Position numbers and translations under genes: made by a program. Under the pieces are notes generated by a model. The model had not been told where the DNA came from. It made no database searches and saw only the letters and a program-made list of their open reading frames with translations. A DNA stretch of 64,000 bases, taken from the NCBI GenBank assembly GCA_018609055.1, contig JABAYJ010000006.1:198805-262804 (forward strand), read 5' to 3'. The stretch comes from Flavobacteriales bacterium (lineage in GTDB: Bacteria > Bacteroidota > Bacteroidia > Flavobacteriales_D > CAJJDF01). This document shows, one piece after another, positions 35,484 through 45,353 of the stretch. Positions within the stretch are counted from its first letter, which is position 1, and the number at the start of each line of letters is the position of its first letter.

Positions 35484-38137
35484 AGAAACTAAACCACATA
35501 CTTTTAGGTTTCTTTTTGATGTTGATGAACCTTGGAATATCACAGACTTACAACATGTCATCTGGAACAACTAATACTTGTTCAGGAACATTTTATGATA
35601 GTGGAGGTCTAGGGTTATATGCAAATAATAGCAATTTAAATCAAACGTTTTGTAGTAATTCACCTGGATCATTAATCAGAGTTAATTTTAGTGCTTTTCA
35701 GACAGAGGCAAACCTTGATGTTTTAAGAATATATGATGGGCCAACAACTGCAAGTCCTCTAATCGGATCTTATAGTGGTGTAGGAACATTAAATGGAGTT
35801 ACAATCACATCTTCAACAGGATGTTTAACTTTTAATTTCATTTCAGATGGAAGTGTTAATTATAATGGATGGACATCAACATTCAATTGTACTTATGCTT
35901 GTCAACCTTTTACAGCTGTCGCAGACAGTTTATCTCCTTCTCCTGACACAAGTGCTCAACAAATACTTCAAATATGTAATGGCTCAACTGTAAACATGTT
36001 TGGTGATGCAGATTATCCATCAAGTGGAACATATTATGGGCAAAACAATTCCACTTCTACTTTTTCTTGGAGAATAGGTGATGGTACAATAGTTCCTGGC
36101 CAAAATGCTTCTCACACTTTTAATTCTCCTGGAGTTTTTGATATAACTCTTGAAGTTATTGATACTATTGGATGTGTTTCTCGACAAAGAGGAGCTAGGG
36201 TTTATGTTTCTGGCGCACCAAATTTCAAAAAAGCTGTAATTCTTCCAAATGACACTATTTGCTTTGGAGATACTGCGCTTATTGTTGTTACAGATTCAGG
36301 TTTATTTACTCCCTTCACACCACCAGTGCTAAATGCTGCTGGCGTAACATTCTTACCAGATGGGTCTGGTCTTTCATACAGAGATACAATTCCTGTTTCC
36401 ATATTTTCCCCTACAGCTACTTTTCAAAATGGTTTTTTAGATGGAATCTATGTTAATATGGAACATTCATATCTTGGAGATTTAGAAATAAGACTGACAT
36501 GTCCCAACAACACAACAGTTATACTTAAAGAATACCCTAATGGAGGCGGAACATTTTTAGGGGAACCAGTGGATCCAGCTGGCGGAACACCTCTTAATCC
36601 TGGAATTGGATATACTTATGAATTTACTCATCTTAATCCAACCTATGGTTCAATGGTTAGTGAAGCAGGGAACTATACTTATAATTACACAGATGTATTA
36701 GGTAATAACTATGTTAACCAAAACTATTTACCTGCTGGAACATACAGTTCTTTTCAGAATTTAAGAACTACTTTAGCAGGATGCCCAATGAACGGAAATT
36801 GGATAATTACTGTTACAGATAACTTACTTGTTGATAACGGGTATATTTTCTTTTGGGGATTAAATTTCGACACAACAATTCGTCCACCTGCTAATGCGAC
36901 TGCCCCTATTCTTGCATCCAGAGATTCTAGTACTTGGTTTGGAGGAACTACCTTATCAACTCCTGGTGACACTTCTGCTTTAGTAAGTCCAATTCTATCT
37001 GGAAGTCATCAATACACTTACAGAATTTATGATAATTTTGGATGTATACACGATACACTTTTAGAGGTTTATGTTAAACCAAAATTAACCTCTAATGCAG
37101 GTCCAGACTTTACAACATGTAGGTTAGATTATCAGCTTAATGGAGTTCAAATACCAGGAGCATCTGAAAGTACTTGGCAATATTACTCTGTCTCAGCCAC
37201 TGGAAACTCACTAATTAGTGATACTTCAATTTATAATCCAACAACAAATGTAAATGAGTATTCTCCTTTTTATTATATTTTAGAAGAAACTATTGATGGC
37301 TGTCAAACTTATCCTGACACGGCTATGATTACTCATACTCAAGTTCAAAATACTATTGATATATCAGTAAATGATGATACACTTTGTTTGCCACAGTTAG
37401 TTACTTTCACTAACAATTCGGATATGACGAGCTTTGATAGTATCTATTGGTCATTTGGAGATGGAAATTCATCCAACACACAAGGAACTGCATCTCATAA
37501 CTATACATTTGAAGGATGTTATGATCTAAAAGTTACTCTTGTAAATACGCTAGGTTGTAAAGTAGATTCAGTATTACCAAATTTGGTTTGCGCCTACCCT
37601 ACTCCTGTTGCTAGTTTTTCTTCTAATCCATTTGAACCTATTGTTCCTGAAACAGAAATATTTTTTACAAATCAAACTTCAGGTGCTACTACTTACTTAT
37701 GGGATTTTGCAGGATTAGGGACATCTATTTTAACAGATGACTTTTTTGAATTCCCTAAGACAGATGGCGGTAAATACCCAGTAACTTTATCAGCTACAAA
37801 CGAAGGTGGTTGTTTTGATCAGATTACTAAAATAATCACTATTAAAAATCCATTAAGCTATTGGATACCAAGTGCTTTTACACCTAATGATGATGGAGTA
37901 AATAATGAATTTAGAGTGGTGTTTAACAACAGTAGCTCGGTAACAGAATATTCTTTCTTTATTTTTAATAAATGGGGAGAAGTTATATTCTCTTCCACTG
38001 ATCCTGATGAAATTTGGGATGGAAAATACAAAGGTGTGCTAGTTCAAGCTGACACTTACGTTTTCAAGATAATTGGTAAAGAAGAATTTGAAATAGACGG
38101 ATTTGTCAAATATGGGCACATCACTGTAATTAGATAA
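35480..38137 (+). CDS. Multidomain T9SS type B surface protein (CUB-like, P-domain-like, PKD)
   Basis: An 885-residue protein with a signal peptide (ILLGFFLMLMNLGISQ). Order seen: CUB-like module (about 30-135, LDVLRIYDGPTTASPLIGSY), PKD-like repeat (about 190-245), a proprotein-convertase P-like domain (about 320-465, HSYLGDLEIRLTCPNNTTVI then LAGCPMNGNWIITVTDNL), further Ig/PKD domains (about 610-785, YWSFGDGNSSNTQG), and a type B sorting domain at the end (SYWIPSAFTPNDDGVNNEF, IFNKWGEVIFSS, GHITVIR). It should be exported by T9SS to the cell surface or medium. Probable adhesion or matrix role; CUB and P-like calls are by eye. Confidence 0.8.
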   Translation: MKKLNHILLGFFLMLMNLGISQTYNMSSGTTNTCSGTFYDSGGLGLYANNSNLNQTFCSNSPGSLIRVNFSAFQTEANLDVLRIYDGPTTASPLIGSYSGVGTLNGVTITSSTGCLTFNFISDGSVNYNGWTSTFNCTYACQPFTAVADSLSPSPDTSAQQILQICNGSTVNMFGDADYPSSGTYYGQNNSTSTFSWRIGDGTIVPGQNASHTFNSPGVFDITLEVIDTIGCVSRQRGARVYVSGAPNFKKAVILPNDTICFGDTALIVVTDSGLFTPFTPPVLNAAGVTFLPDGSGLSYRDTIPVSIFSPTATFQNGFLDGIYVNMEHSYLGDLEIRLTCPNNTTVILKEYPNGGGTFLGEPVDPAGGTPLNPGIGYTYEFTHLNPTYGSMVSEAGNYTYNYTDVLGNNYVNQNYLPAGTYSSFQNLRTTLAGCPMNGNWIITVTDNLLVDNGYIFFWGLNFDTTIRPPANATAPILASRDSSTWFGGTTLSTPGDTSALVSPILSGSHQYTYRIYDNFGCIHDTLLEVYVKPKLTSNAGPDFTTCRLDYQLNGVQIPGASESTWQYYSVSATGNSLISDTSIYNPTTNVNEYSPFYYILEETIDGCQTYPDTAMITHTQVQNTIDISVNDDTLCLPQLVTFTNNSDMTSFDSIYWSFGDGNSSNTQGTASHNYTFEGCYDLKVTLVNTLGCKVDSVLPNLVCAYPTPVASFSSNPFEPIVPETEIFFTNQTSGATTYLWDFAGLGTSILTDDFFEFPKTDGGKYPVTLSATNEGGCFDQITKIITIKNPLSYWIPSAFTPNDDGVNNEFRVVFNNSSSVTEYSFFIFNKWGEVIFSSTDPDEIWDGKYKGVLVQADTYVFKIIGKEEFEIDGFVKYGHITVIR

Positions 38138-38161
38138 CAAGTTTTACTTACTTTTACTCCC

Positions 38162-39373
38162 ATGAAAATAGGAATAATTGGTGGAGGTGCAGCAGGTTTT
38201 TTTGCTGCTATTCATGCTAAAATGAATCATCCAGAAAGTGAAGTAATTCTTCTCGAAAAATCTCAGAAACTACTCTCTAAAGTAAAAGTTTCTGGTGGTG
38301 GAAGATGTAATATCACTAATGGTTGCACATCAATTACCGAGTTATCCAAAGCATACCCAAGAGGAGAAAAAAAACTAAAACAAGCTTTTAGCGAATTCAA
38401 TACTAAGCATACCATGGAATGGTTTGAATCAAGAGGGATTGCATTAACAATTCAGGATGATAATTGCGTATTCCCAGTATCACAAGATTCACAAACGATT
38501 ATTGATTGTTTTTTGGATGAGTGTAAAAACTTAGGAATTCAAATAGAAATAGGACGAGTAGTTCAAGAGCTAGTTCCAGAAAACGATAAAATAACTCTAA
38601 AATTTAGAGGTAACGAACTCGAATATCAATTTGACAAAGTAATTGTAGCAACAGGAGGTTCACCTAAAAGAGAAGGACTTGCATGGCTCGAAAAACTTGG
38701 GCATAAAATTGAACAACCTGTCCCTTCACTTTTTACATTTAATATGCCATCTGAAGAGATCACTAAATTAATGGGGATTGTAGTAGAAGAAACTATGACT
38801 TCGGTACAGGGAACTAAACTAAAATCTGATGGCCCATTATTAATAACTCACTGGGGAATGAGCGGCCCTTCAATTCTTAAGCTATCAGCTTTTGGCGCTA
38901 GAGCATTAGAACAAAAGAATTACTCTTTCAATATTCAAGTAAACTGGGTGAATATACAAAGCTATGAGGAGGTTGCACAAGAATTAAAATCTCTTTCAGA
39001 AAAAAATCTTAATAAACAGCTTCAAAATTTTAGAGCATATTTACTTCCTGAAAGATTATGGTTATATTTATTAGAGAAATTAGAACTTCCATTGGATAAA
39101 AAATGGGGCGATTTAGGCAAGAAAGGAATAAATAAATTGGCCAATATTCTTACTAATGATATATACCAAGTAAACGGAAAAACTACTTTTAAAGAAGAAT
39201 TCGTGACTTGTGGAGGTATTAGTCTTGATAGCATTAATTTCAAAACCATGGAAAGCAAAGCAGTTCCTAATCTTTATTTTGCAGGTGAAGTTATGGATGT
39301 AGATGGAATTACTGGTGGCTACAATTTCCAAGCTGCTTGGACAACAGCATATATTGCTGGTAAGCTAAACTAA
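38162..39373 (+). CDS. HI0933/BaiN-family NAD(P)/FAD flavoprotein
   Basis: A 403-residue flavoprotein of the HI0933 family. The N-terminal FAD site GIIGGGAAGFFAAIHA (3-18) and LLEKSQKLLSKVKVSGGGRC, NITNG motif (29-53) are diagnostic, as is the C-terminal FAGEVMDVDGITGGYNFQAA (about 375-394). Members have been called aminoacetone oxidase or BaiN-like, with weak experimental support. It lies 24 nt after the T9SS protein on the same strand and could be read through from it. Confidence 0.88.
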   Translation: MKIGIIGGGAAGFFAAIHAKMNHPESEVILLEKSQKLLSKVKVSGGGRCNITNGCTSITELSKAYPRGEKKLKQAFSEFNTKHTMEWFESRGIALTIQDDNCVFPVSQDSQTIIDCFLDECKNLGIQIEIGRVVQELVPENDKITLKFRGNELEYQFDKVIVATGGSPKREGLAWLEKLGHKIEQPVPSLFTFNMPSEEITKLMGIVVEETMTSVQGTKLKSDGPLLITHWGMSGPSILKLSAFGARALEQKNYSFNIQVNWVNIQSYEEVAQELKSLSEKNLNKQLQNFRAYLLPERLWLYLLEKLELPLDKKWGDLGKKGINKLANILTNDIYQVNGKTTFKEEFVTCGGISLDSINFKTMESKAVPNLYFAGEVMDVDGITGGYNFQAAWTTAYIAGKLN

Positions 39374-39387
39374 TTACAACAAGTAAA

Positions 39388-40364
39388 ATGAAAAATCTAG
39401 AAGACAAAATCAGTAGTTTTAGTTACTCTGCAAATGAGGTTATTGAAGAGCCTCACTCAAATGCTAACGAAATAAAATTATCTCAACTAAAACTAAATAC
39501 TTGGCTAAAATCTATGGATTAGATAACAAAACTGAGTTTTCTGAAATTATAAAAAACAATTCTTTAGATGATTTTATCAAACTGCTCATTCAAGAGAATA
39601 CTCACAGAAATAAAACTATTGAGTTAGAGGAAAATATTTTTTTAGCAATAAATACTATTCACCTAAAAAGGAATAAAATAACAACTGAGCAAATGCTTTT
39701 TGTTGTGAGCCATAATTATGTTTGGAGTATACAATAAAAACATGGTGATTATTTTGGAGAAATTCGTTTTAGACTAAGAGAAAACAAAGGAATAGTTCGC
39801 AAAAAGAATGCAGATTATTTACTGTACTTAATTATTGATGCTATCATAGATAATTACGCTAATGTTTATGAGACCATTAATAAAAAAATTGGTAGAATAA
39901 AAGACCTTGCATCTGCAAATCTTAATGAATCCTATGTTATGAAAATTGAAGGATTTAAACAACAGTTTTTTCAGTTAAAAAAAGCTGTTTCATCTTTACG
40001 TGAGGCTATTTTTAAATTAGAAAATTGTGAGCTCGAAGGTTTTGATAAAAGGTACTTTAGTGAATCTAAGGAACAAGCTCATTTTTTGATAGACGATATA
40101 GACTTTGATTTAGTCCAACTTGAAAGTAACCTCAACTTAGTATTCAATTTACAAAATAATAGGCTAAACCAGGTGATGAAAACATTAACAATTTTTTCAG
40201 TGATTTTTATTCCACTTACTTTTCTTGCAGGAATTTACGGGATGAACTTCGATTATATTCCTGAGACTAAATCTCAATATGGCTACTTCATCTTATTAGG
40301 AGTTATGTTAGTGATTACTCTATTAACTCTATTTATGATAAAAAAGAGAAACTGGTTTAAATAA
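39388..40364 (+). pseudogene. corA: CorA magnesium transporter, one frameshift and one nonsense codon
   Basis: The gene starts at ATG 39388 (MKNLEDKISSFSYSANEV). At about 39507 one A is missing from an A-run, so the natural frame (TWLK then IYGLDNKTEF) is lost and the first frame stops after 44 codons. The second frame stops at TAA 39735-39737 (VVSHNYVWSIQ-stop-KHGDYFGEIRFR), where a GAA codon is expected from CorA sequences (SIQE). The rest is intact to 40364 with LRENKGIVRKKNADYLLYLI and the pore signature LAGIYGMNFDYIPE, two C-terminal helices and the basic tail. All parts are well kept, so decay is recent, or two errors lie in the sequence. Confidence 0.85.
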
Positions 40365-40391
40365 AAAAAGCACCCATTAATGGATGCTTTT
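40364..40391. terminator. Terminator hairpin between corA remnant and Ig-repeat gene
   Basis: A stem AAAGCACCCAT / ATGGATGCTTT (one mismatch) shared by the convergent genes, with A-run and T-rich flanks. Confidence 0.65.
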
Positions 40392-40411
40392 ATACTTTAT
40401 TTCAATTAGTC

Positions 40412-43400
40412 TTATCTTCTTCTACCTGGCCTTGTAATAGGCTGTTCAGTAGCAGGTTTAGTTACTTCTGTTTTTGTCGGAACTGATCCTTCAACCTCTG
40501 TTTTAATAGGCGCCTTTACCGATTGAGATAAAGTGATTTTTTTAGTTATTGTCTTCTTACCTCCTGCATTATTTGTTGCTGAAACTTCTATTATGTTTAA
40601 TCCTGGAACCAAACTAACAGTACCATCATAAGAAAACACTCCATTTCCAAGTGCTTTAAATGAGAACCCTGTGTATGCTTTCCCATTTACAAATATCTGA
40701 AGCTGGCTTTTACTTGATATCCCGCTTACAGTTCCATTTACTTTAGTTATGGCAACACTTGTTCCAGATGAATTAGCTCTTGGCGTTACAACAGTTAATC
40801 CTGGAGTAATTACAACTGGAGCATTAACATTAAGTAATAGTGTTTCCGAAACAACACCACATTGAGTAGTTGCAGTAACTACTATTCTATTAGCACCTGC
40901 TATCAAATTTACAGCAGAACTAAATCCTTTAGTTGTATTGTTGTAAGTAAATCTCTGTTGTGCTCCATTAACTGTCATTTTTAAATCACCTGCAATAGCT
41001 ATATTAGCTACTGTTCCAATTATAGTAGTAGTTTGTGTGCTTATACTACTATAGTTAGTGTGACTCAAAATTTTAACAACCGCTTTAGGACAAGGTTTTG
41101 ACCAAACCAAATTTACTGTAGATGTAGTAGTTCCACACTCATTAGTAGCAGTTGTAACTATTACGTTCGTTCCTTCTGTTAAGTCATACATCCCTTGAAA
41201 ACTATTGTTACCAGCATTAAATGTGAATGGAATATTTACTCCATTAATCTTTAATGTAATTTGAGATTTCGAAATAACATTTGATGTTACTCCATTTATA
41301 GTTACAAACTGATCTATTGGGCTAGAACCATTTGCAGGACTTGTAATTCTCACGGTAGGTTTAGGACAAATTTTAGTATAAGTTTTATTAACTGTTTTAG
41401 TATCTGTACCACAAGAGTTAGTCACTTTTACTTGAATAGTATTACTTCCTTCTTTCAATGTAGCTGAAGCTGTAAACACCTTAGTTGTTGCGTTAAAGCT
41501 AAAAGGAACAGATGCTCCATTCAACATTACAGATATTTTATTTTTAGTTGTTACATTTTGAGCTATCCCAGTAATTTGAGTTGCAGCAATTAATGCATCA
41601 TTTCCATTAGGAGAAGTTATTGTTACTGTTGGCTTAGGACAAGGTTTTGACCAGTTAAGTGTAACCGTTTTTGTAGCGGTTCCACATTCATTAGTAACTG
41701 TAGCAACTATCACATTGTTACCTTCAGTTAAATCATAGTTACCTACAAATGTTTGGCTACTTGCATTAAAAGTAAAAGGAATTGCCTTTCCATTCAATGT
41801 TAAAGTAATTTGAGATTGTGAAGTAACATTAGTAGTTACACCATTAATTGTAATAAACTGATCGATAGGACTAGATCCATTAGCCGGACTTGTAATTGCT
41901 AAAGTTGGTTTAGGACAAAGTTTAGTGTAAATAACAGAAACAGTTTTAGTATCTATACCACATTCATTTGTTACAGTTGCTACAATAGTGTTGTTACCCT
42001 CAATTAATGTTGCCATTGATGTAAACACTTTTGTTGAAGCATTAAAGCTAATTAGCAAAGTAGCTCCATTAAGTTTAACACTTATCTGATTTTGAGAAGT
42101 TACGTTATTAGCAAGTCCTGTAATTTGAACAGCAGAAGTAGAAGTTCCTTTTCCATTTGGTGATGTAAGTATCACACTTGGTGGAGGACAAGACTTTGCA
42201 TAATTCACAGTAGAAGACTTAGTAGAAGTTCCACACTGATTAGTTACAGATGCTTCTAATGTATTACTTCCTGTCACTAAATTCATAGAACCAGAAAACT
42301 GCTTAGTTCCAGTATTGAAAGTAAAAGGAATAACAGCTCCGTTTAATTTAACAACAATTTGGCTTTGAGTAGACGCTCCACTTACAAAACCAGAAAACTG
42401 AATTGGAGAAGTTGAATAACTCATACCTGTATTAGGACTAGCAATGTTAATAGTTGGCAATGGACATTTGTATGAAGCAGTTACCGTTTTACTATCAGTT
42501 CCACAATTAGTTGTAACAGTTAACAGGATAGTATTACCTCCTTCTTTTAAATTTAAAGTTGCAGTTACCAATCCACTTGTAGTGTTTACATTTTTAGCTA
42601 CAGAAACTCCATTTACTTTTAAAGTAACTTGACTTGCGCTAGATACATTAGTTACAATCCCTGTAAAAGGAACTGATAAAGAAGTAGCATTTAATCCATT
42701 TCTTGGCGAAGAGATTAAAGCTGTTGGAGCAGGACAAGCCTGACTGTAATTAACAGTTGTTGATTTTATATCTGTTCCACAAGCATTAGTTGCTTTCACC
42801 TGAATTGTATTATTACCAGTTGTAAGACTAAGTGGAGCTACAAAAGTTCCTGAGTTAAAGGTGAAAGCTTGCGCAATTCCATTTAAAGTTACTCTTAGTT
42901 CCGATTGGTTAGTTACATTAATTGCAGTTCCAGAAAGTGTTAACTGGTTAGAGTTAACTGATGTTCCATTAGCAGGATTCACAATATTAACAACAGGAGC
43001 AGGACAAGCCTGATTCATTGAAACAACAGCCGTTTTAGTTGCTGTTCCACAAGGTGTTGTTGCTACTACTTGAATAATATTTTGACCTCCAGAAACATTA
43101 ATTGTTCCTGAAAAAGACCTAGCACTTGCATTAAAAGTAAAAGGAACTGAGGTACCATTAAGAGTTACTCTTAACTGACTTTGAGAAGATACATTTGTTG
43201 TATTTCCAGAAACAACTACTCTTGACGTAGAAGTTTGTGTTCCATTAATAGGAGACACTAAAGATACAGTTGGAGCAGGACAAGAATAAGATATTGTGAT
43301 AGATTTAGAATCTCTTCCACACTCATTTACACCAGTTACTTGAATAGTGTTACTTCCTTGTCTTAAATTTAGATTAGAAGAAAACGATCCATTGTTAAAC

Positions 43401-45235
43401 CCAGAGTTCACAGCTACACCATTCAAAGTCATTTGAACATTAGTCCCATTAGAAATATTAGAAATCGTTCCTCTCACGTTCACACTCGAGCTAGTTACAT
43501 TACTTCCATTTGCAGGAGTTGTAATAGAAACTACTGGTAACAAACATGGTTTTTCGTAGTTAAAAATAACTGATTTAGTATCTGTTCCACAATCATTAGT
43601 TACTGTTATAGTAATCGTGTTTGTTCCTTCTACCATATTAAAACTTCCTCCTACAGCACCTGTCTTAGCATTAAGATTAGGGACTACAGAAGTACCGTTA
43701 TGTGTAATTTGAATTTGGCTTTTATCAGTAATATTTCTTACTGATGCTACAATATTTCCTGCACCATTTGTGTATTGTTTCCCGTTCTCAGGAGAACCAA
43801 TTGCAACAGTTGGTGGTACACAGTAAAACACAACTGTTTTACTCACAGAAGTATCTCCACATTTATTTACAGCTCTTATCGAATAAGTATTAATTCCTTG
43901 ATTCAAGTTTAATTTAGACTCTAATCGATTAGTAGAAGCATTGAATGTATGCGGTACTATTCTATTATTAAGTGAAACAGTAATTATTCCTCCTTGCAAT
44001 TGTAATACTCTAGCCTTTAATGTAGTTTCTCTACTTGATACTGTATCACTAGGCTCAAAAATTGTTATTACTCCTTTTGGACAAAAATCTGGGTTATAAA
44101 TAACTGTTACACTATCTAGAGACTCTCCACATTTGTTACTCGCAATAAACAATAATTTGTTTTCTCCTTCTTTCAAAATAACAGAACCCGAAACATAATC
44201 AGTGTTAGCATTATAGATAGTTTCAACAATCTGATCGACTTGAATAAACATCACATCATTGTTCGAGTTTATTTTAGAAACTCTTGCTCTAATACTAAAT
44301 ACACTATCGTTTACAGTATAAACAGCAGGAATATCAGCAATTTTTAAATATGGTGGTGGACAATCTCTCGTTCTTGTAGAAGTTGAAGATTCTCCTCTAA
44401 AAATATTCCATCTTAAGAATATAGAAGTGTAATGGTATTTGTCATTATCTCCCCATTGTAAAAACTGAGTTCCAGCCTGCTCTATTCCATCAAATTGATC
44501 TTGAAGAGTAAATGTAACCCTGTGATCAATTCCTATAGACCATTGTGGTGAAAATTGGTAACCGATACTCGCTCCTAATGAAGGCATGAACTTAACAGTT
44601 ACAACCTCATTAAAAACAGCATTTGTTTCATACGAATTATCTAAAAAATCTCTAAAATCTTTTTTAGAAGCTGAAGCCTCATCTATATCAAAATAGTTAT
44701 AGAGCTTTCCATCTTCATCTAATAAATTAGTTGTAGTACGGTAATCGGTAACTCCCAATCCTCCATATACAGAAAGTAATACTCCTGTTTTTTCTCTTAG
44801 TTTGTGAAAGTTAATCACAGCTTCCAAAGAAAAATCATGAATCATTGTTTTACTATTCAAATAAGTAAAACCAAGATTATCTCTATAGTTAGATGGGTTT
44901 GTTGAATAAATAGGATTATCCAAATACGTACTAGTAGAATCTCTTGTTGCAACCAAATTCTGACCGTAAGTAAATCCTTTCATGTATCTAAATCTTAAGT
45001 CTAGACTCCAAAATTTATTTGGATTTTCGTAAATACTTCTACCAAAAGTAAATCCATATCCAAACCCAGGACTGTTAAGCGAAACATCTCCATCTTGCCA
45101 CACAGCACCCATGTTAAAACCTAAGTTCCATTTGGTGTCCCTGTCATAGTCTACGAATTGAGCTTTGGCTCCAAACGAAAACAAGAAAATTGTAAAAAGG
45201 GCAATTTTTAATTGTAAAATTGATTTCATAATCAT
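40412..45235 (-). CDS. Outer-membrane barrel protein with 14 tandem Ig-like repeats
   Basis: A 1607-residue protein with a signal peptide (LKIALFTIFLFSFGAKA). Residues about 26-290 look like an outer-membrane beta-barrel with alternating aromatic strands (GFGYGFTFGRSIYENPNKFW, FMPSLGASIGYQFSPQWSIG). From about 297 to 1560 come 14 Ig-like repeats of about 91 residues. Thirteen share a frame: CPKPTVTITSPNG at the start, VTLNG in the middle, then EGNNTIxVTVTNxCGT near the end; each has two Cys that may bridge. The 14th lacks Cys. The tail is Pro/Thr-rich and ends in GRRR. No T9SS sorting domain is seen. The layout recalls intimin/invasin (barrel plus Ig stalk), but homology is not claimed. Confidence 0.78.
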   Translation of the reverse strand: MIMKSILQLKIALFTIFLFSFGAKAQFVDYDRDTKWNLGFNMGAVWQDGDVSLNSPGFGYGFTFGRSIYENPNKFWSLDLRFRYMKGFTYGQNLVATRDSTSTYLDNPIYSTNPSNYRDNLGFTYLNSKTMIHDFSLEAVINFHKLREKTGVLLSVYGGLGVTDYRTTTNLLDEDGKLYNYFDIDEASASKKDFRDFLDNSYETNAVFNEVVTVKFMPSLGASIGYQFSPQWSIGIDHRVTFTLQDQFDGIEQAGTQFLQWGDNDKYHYTSIFLRWNIFRGESSTSTRTRDCPPPYLKIADIPAVYTVNDSVFSIRARVSKINSNNDVMFIQVDQIVETIYNANTDYVSGSVILKEGENKLLFIASNKCGESLDSVTVIYNPDFCPKGVITIFEPSDTVSSRETTLKARVLQLQGGIITVSLNNRIVPHTFNASTNRLESKLNLNQGINTYSIRAVNKCGDTSVSKTVVFYCVPPTVAIGSPENGKQYTNGAGNIVASVRNITDKSQIQITHNGTSVVPNLNAKTGAVGGSFNMVEGTNTITITVTNDCGTDTKSVIFNYEKPCLLPVVSITTPANGSNVTSSSVNVRGTISNISNGTNVQMTLNGVAVNSGFNNGSFSSNLNLRQGSNTIQVTGVNECGRDSKSITISYSCPAPTVSLVSPINGTQTSTSRVVVSGNTTNVSSQSQLRVTLNGTSVPFTFNASARSFSGTINVSGGQNIIQVVATTPCGTATKTAVVSMNQACPAPVVNIVNPANGTSVNSNQLTLSGTAINVTNQSELRVTLNGIAQAFTFNSGTFVAPLSLTTGNNTIQVKATNACGTDIKSTTVNYSQACPAPTALISSPRNGLNATSLSVPFTGIVTNVSSASQVTLKVNGVSVAKNVNTTSGLVTATLNLKEGGNTILLTVTTNCGTDSKTVTASYKCPLPTINIASPNTGMSYSTSPIQFSGFVSGASTQSQIVVKLNGAVIPFTFNTGTKQFSGSMNLVTGSNTLEASVTNQCGTSTKSSTVNYAKSCPPPSVILTSPNGKGTSTSAVQITGLANNVTSQNQISVKLNGATLLISFNASTKVFTSMATLIEGNNTIVATVTNECGIDTKTVSVIYTKLCPKPTLAITSPANGSSPIDQFITINGVTTNVTSQSQITLTLNGKAIPFTFNASSQTFVGNYDLTEGNNVIVATVTNECGTATKTVTLNWSKPCPKPTVTITSPNGNDALIAATQITGIAQNVTTKNKISVMLNGASVPFSFNATTKVFTASATLKEGSNTIQVKVTNSCGTDTKTVNKTYTKICPKPTVRITSPANGSSPIDQFVTINGVTSNVISKSQITLKINGVNIPFTFNAGNNSFQGMYDLTEGTNVIVTTATNECGTTTSTVNLVWSKPCPKAVVKILSHTNYSSISTQTTTIIGTVANIAIAGDLKMTVNGAQQRFTYNNTTKGFSSAVNLIAGANRIVVTATTQCGVVSETLLLNVNAPVVITPGLTVVTPRANSSGTSVAITKVNGTVSGISSKSQLQIFVNGKAYTGFSFKALGNGVFSYDGTVSLVPGLNIIEVSATNNAGGKKTITKKITLSQSVKAPIKTEVEGSVPTKTEVTKPATEQPITRPGRRR
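40560..44350 (-). repeat. Array of 14 Ig-like coding repeats, about 273 bp each
   Basis: Repeats share CP(K/A)P, SPxNG, LNG and CGT marks. Repeats 10 and 12 (both SPANGSSPIDQF) and 9 and 11 (SPNG, QITG) pair up at an offset of 183 codons (549 bp), so a two-repeat block was duplicated. DNA of 41293-41371 and 41848-41923 is clearly alike. Confidence 0.85.
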
Positions 45236-45353
45236 TGTTTTATTGATTTAAACTAAGACTAGGCAAGAATTGCGCCAAGTTTCTTATTTATTGTTCGTTA
45301 TAGTTTTATTTACGGTTAATCTTTTGTTAAACTCTAATTCAAAAGTACTATGC

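Noticed and set aside
42444..42632. Plus-strand frame inside the Ig-repeat gene
   Set aside because: Antisense shadow of the repeat coding sequence.
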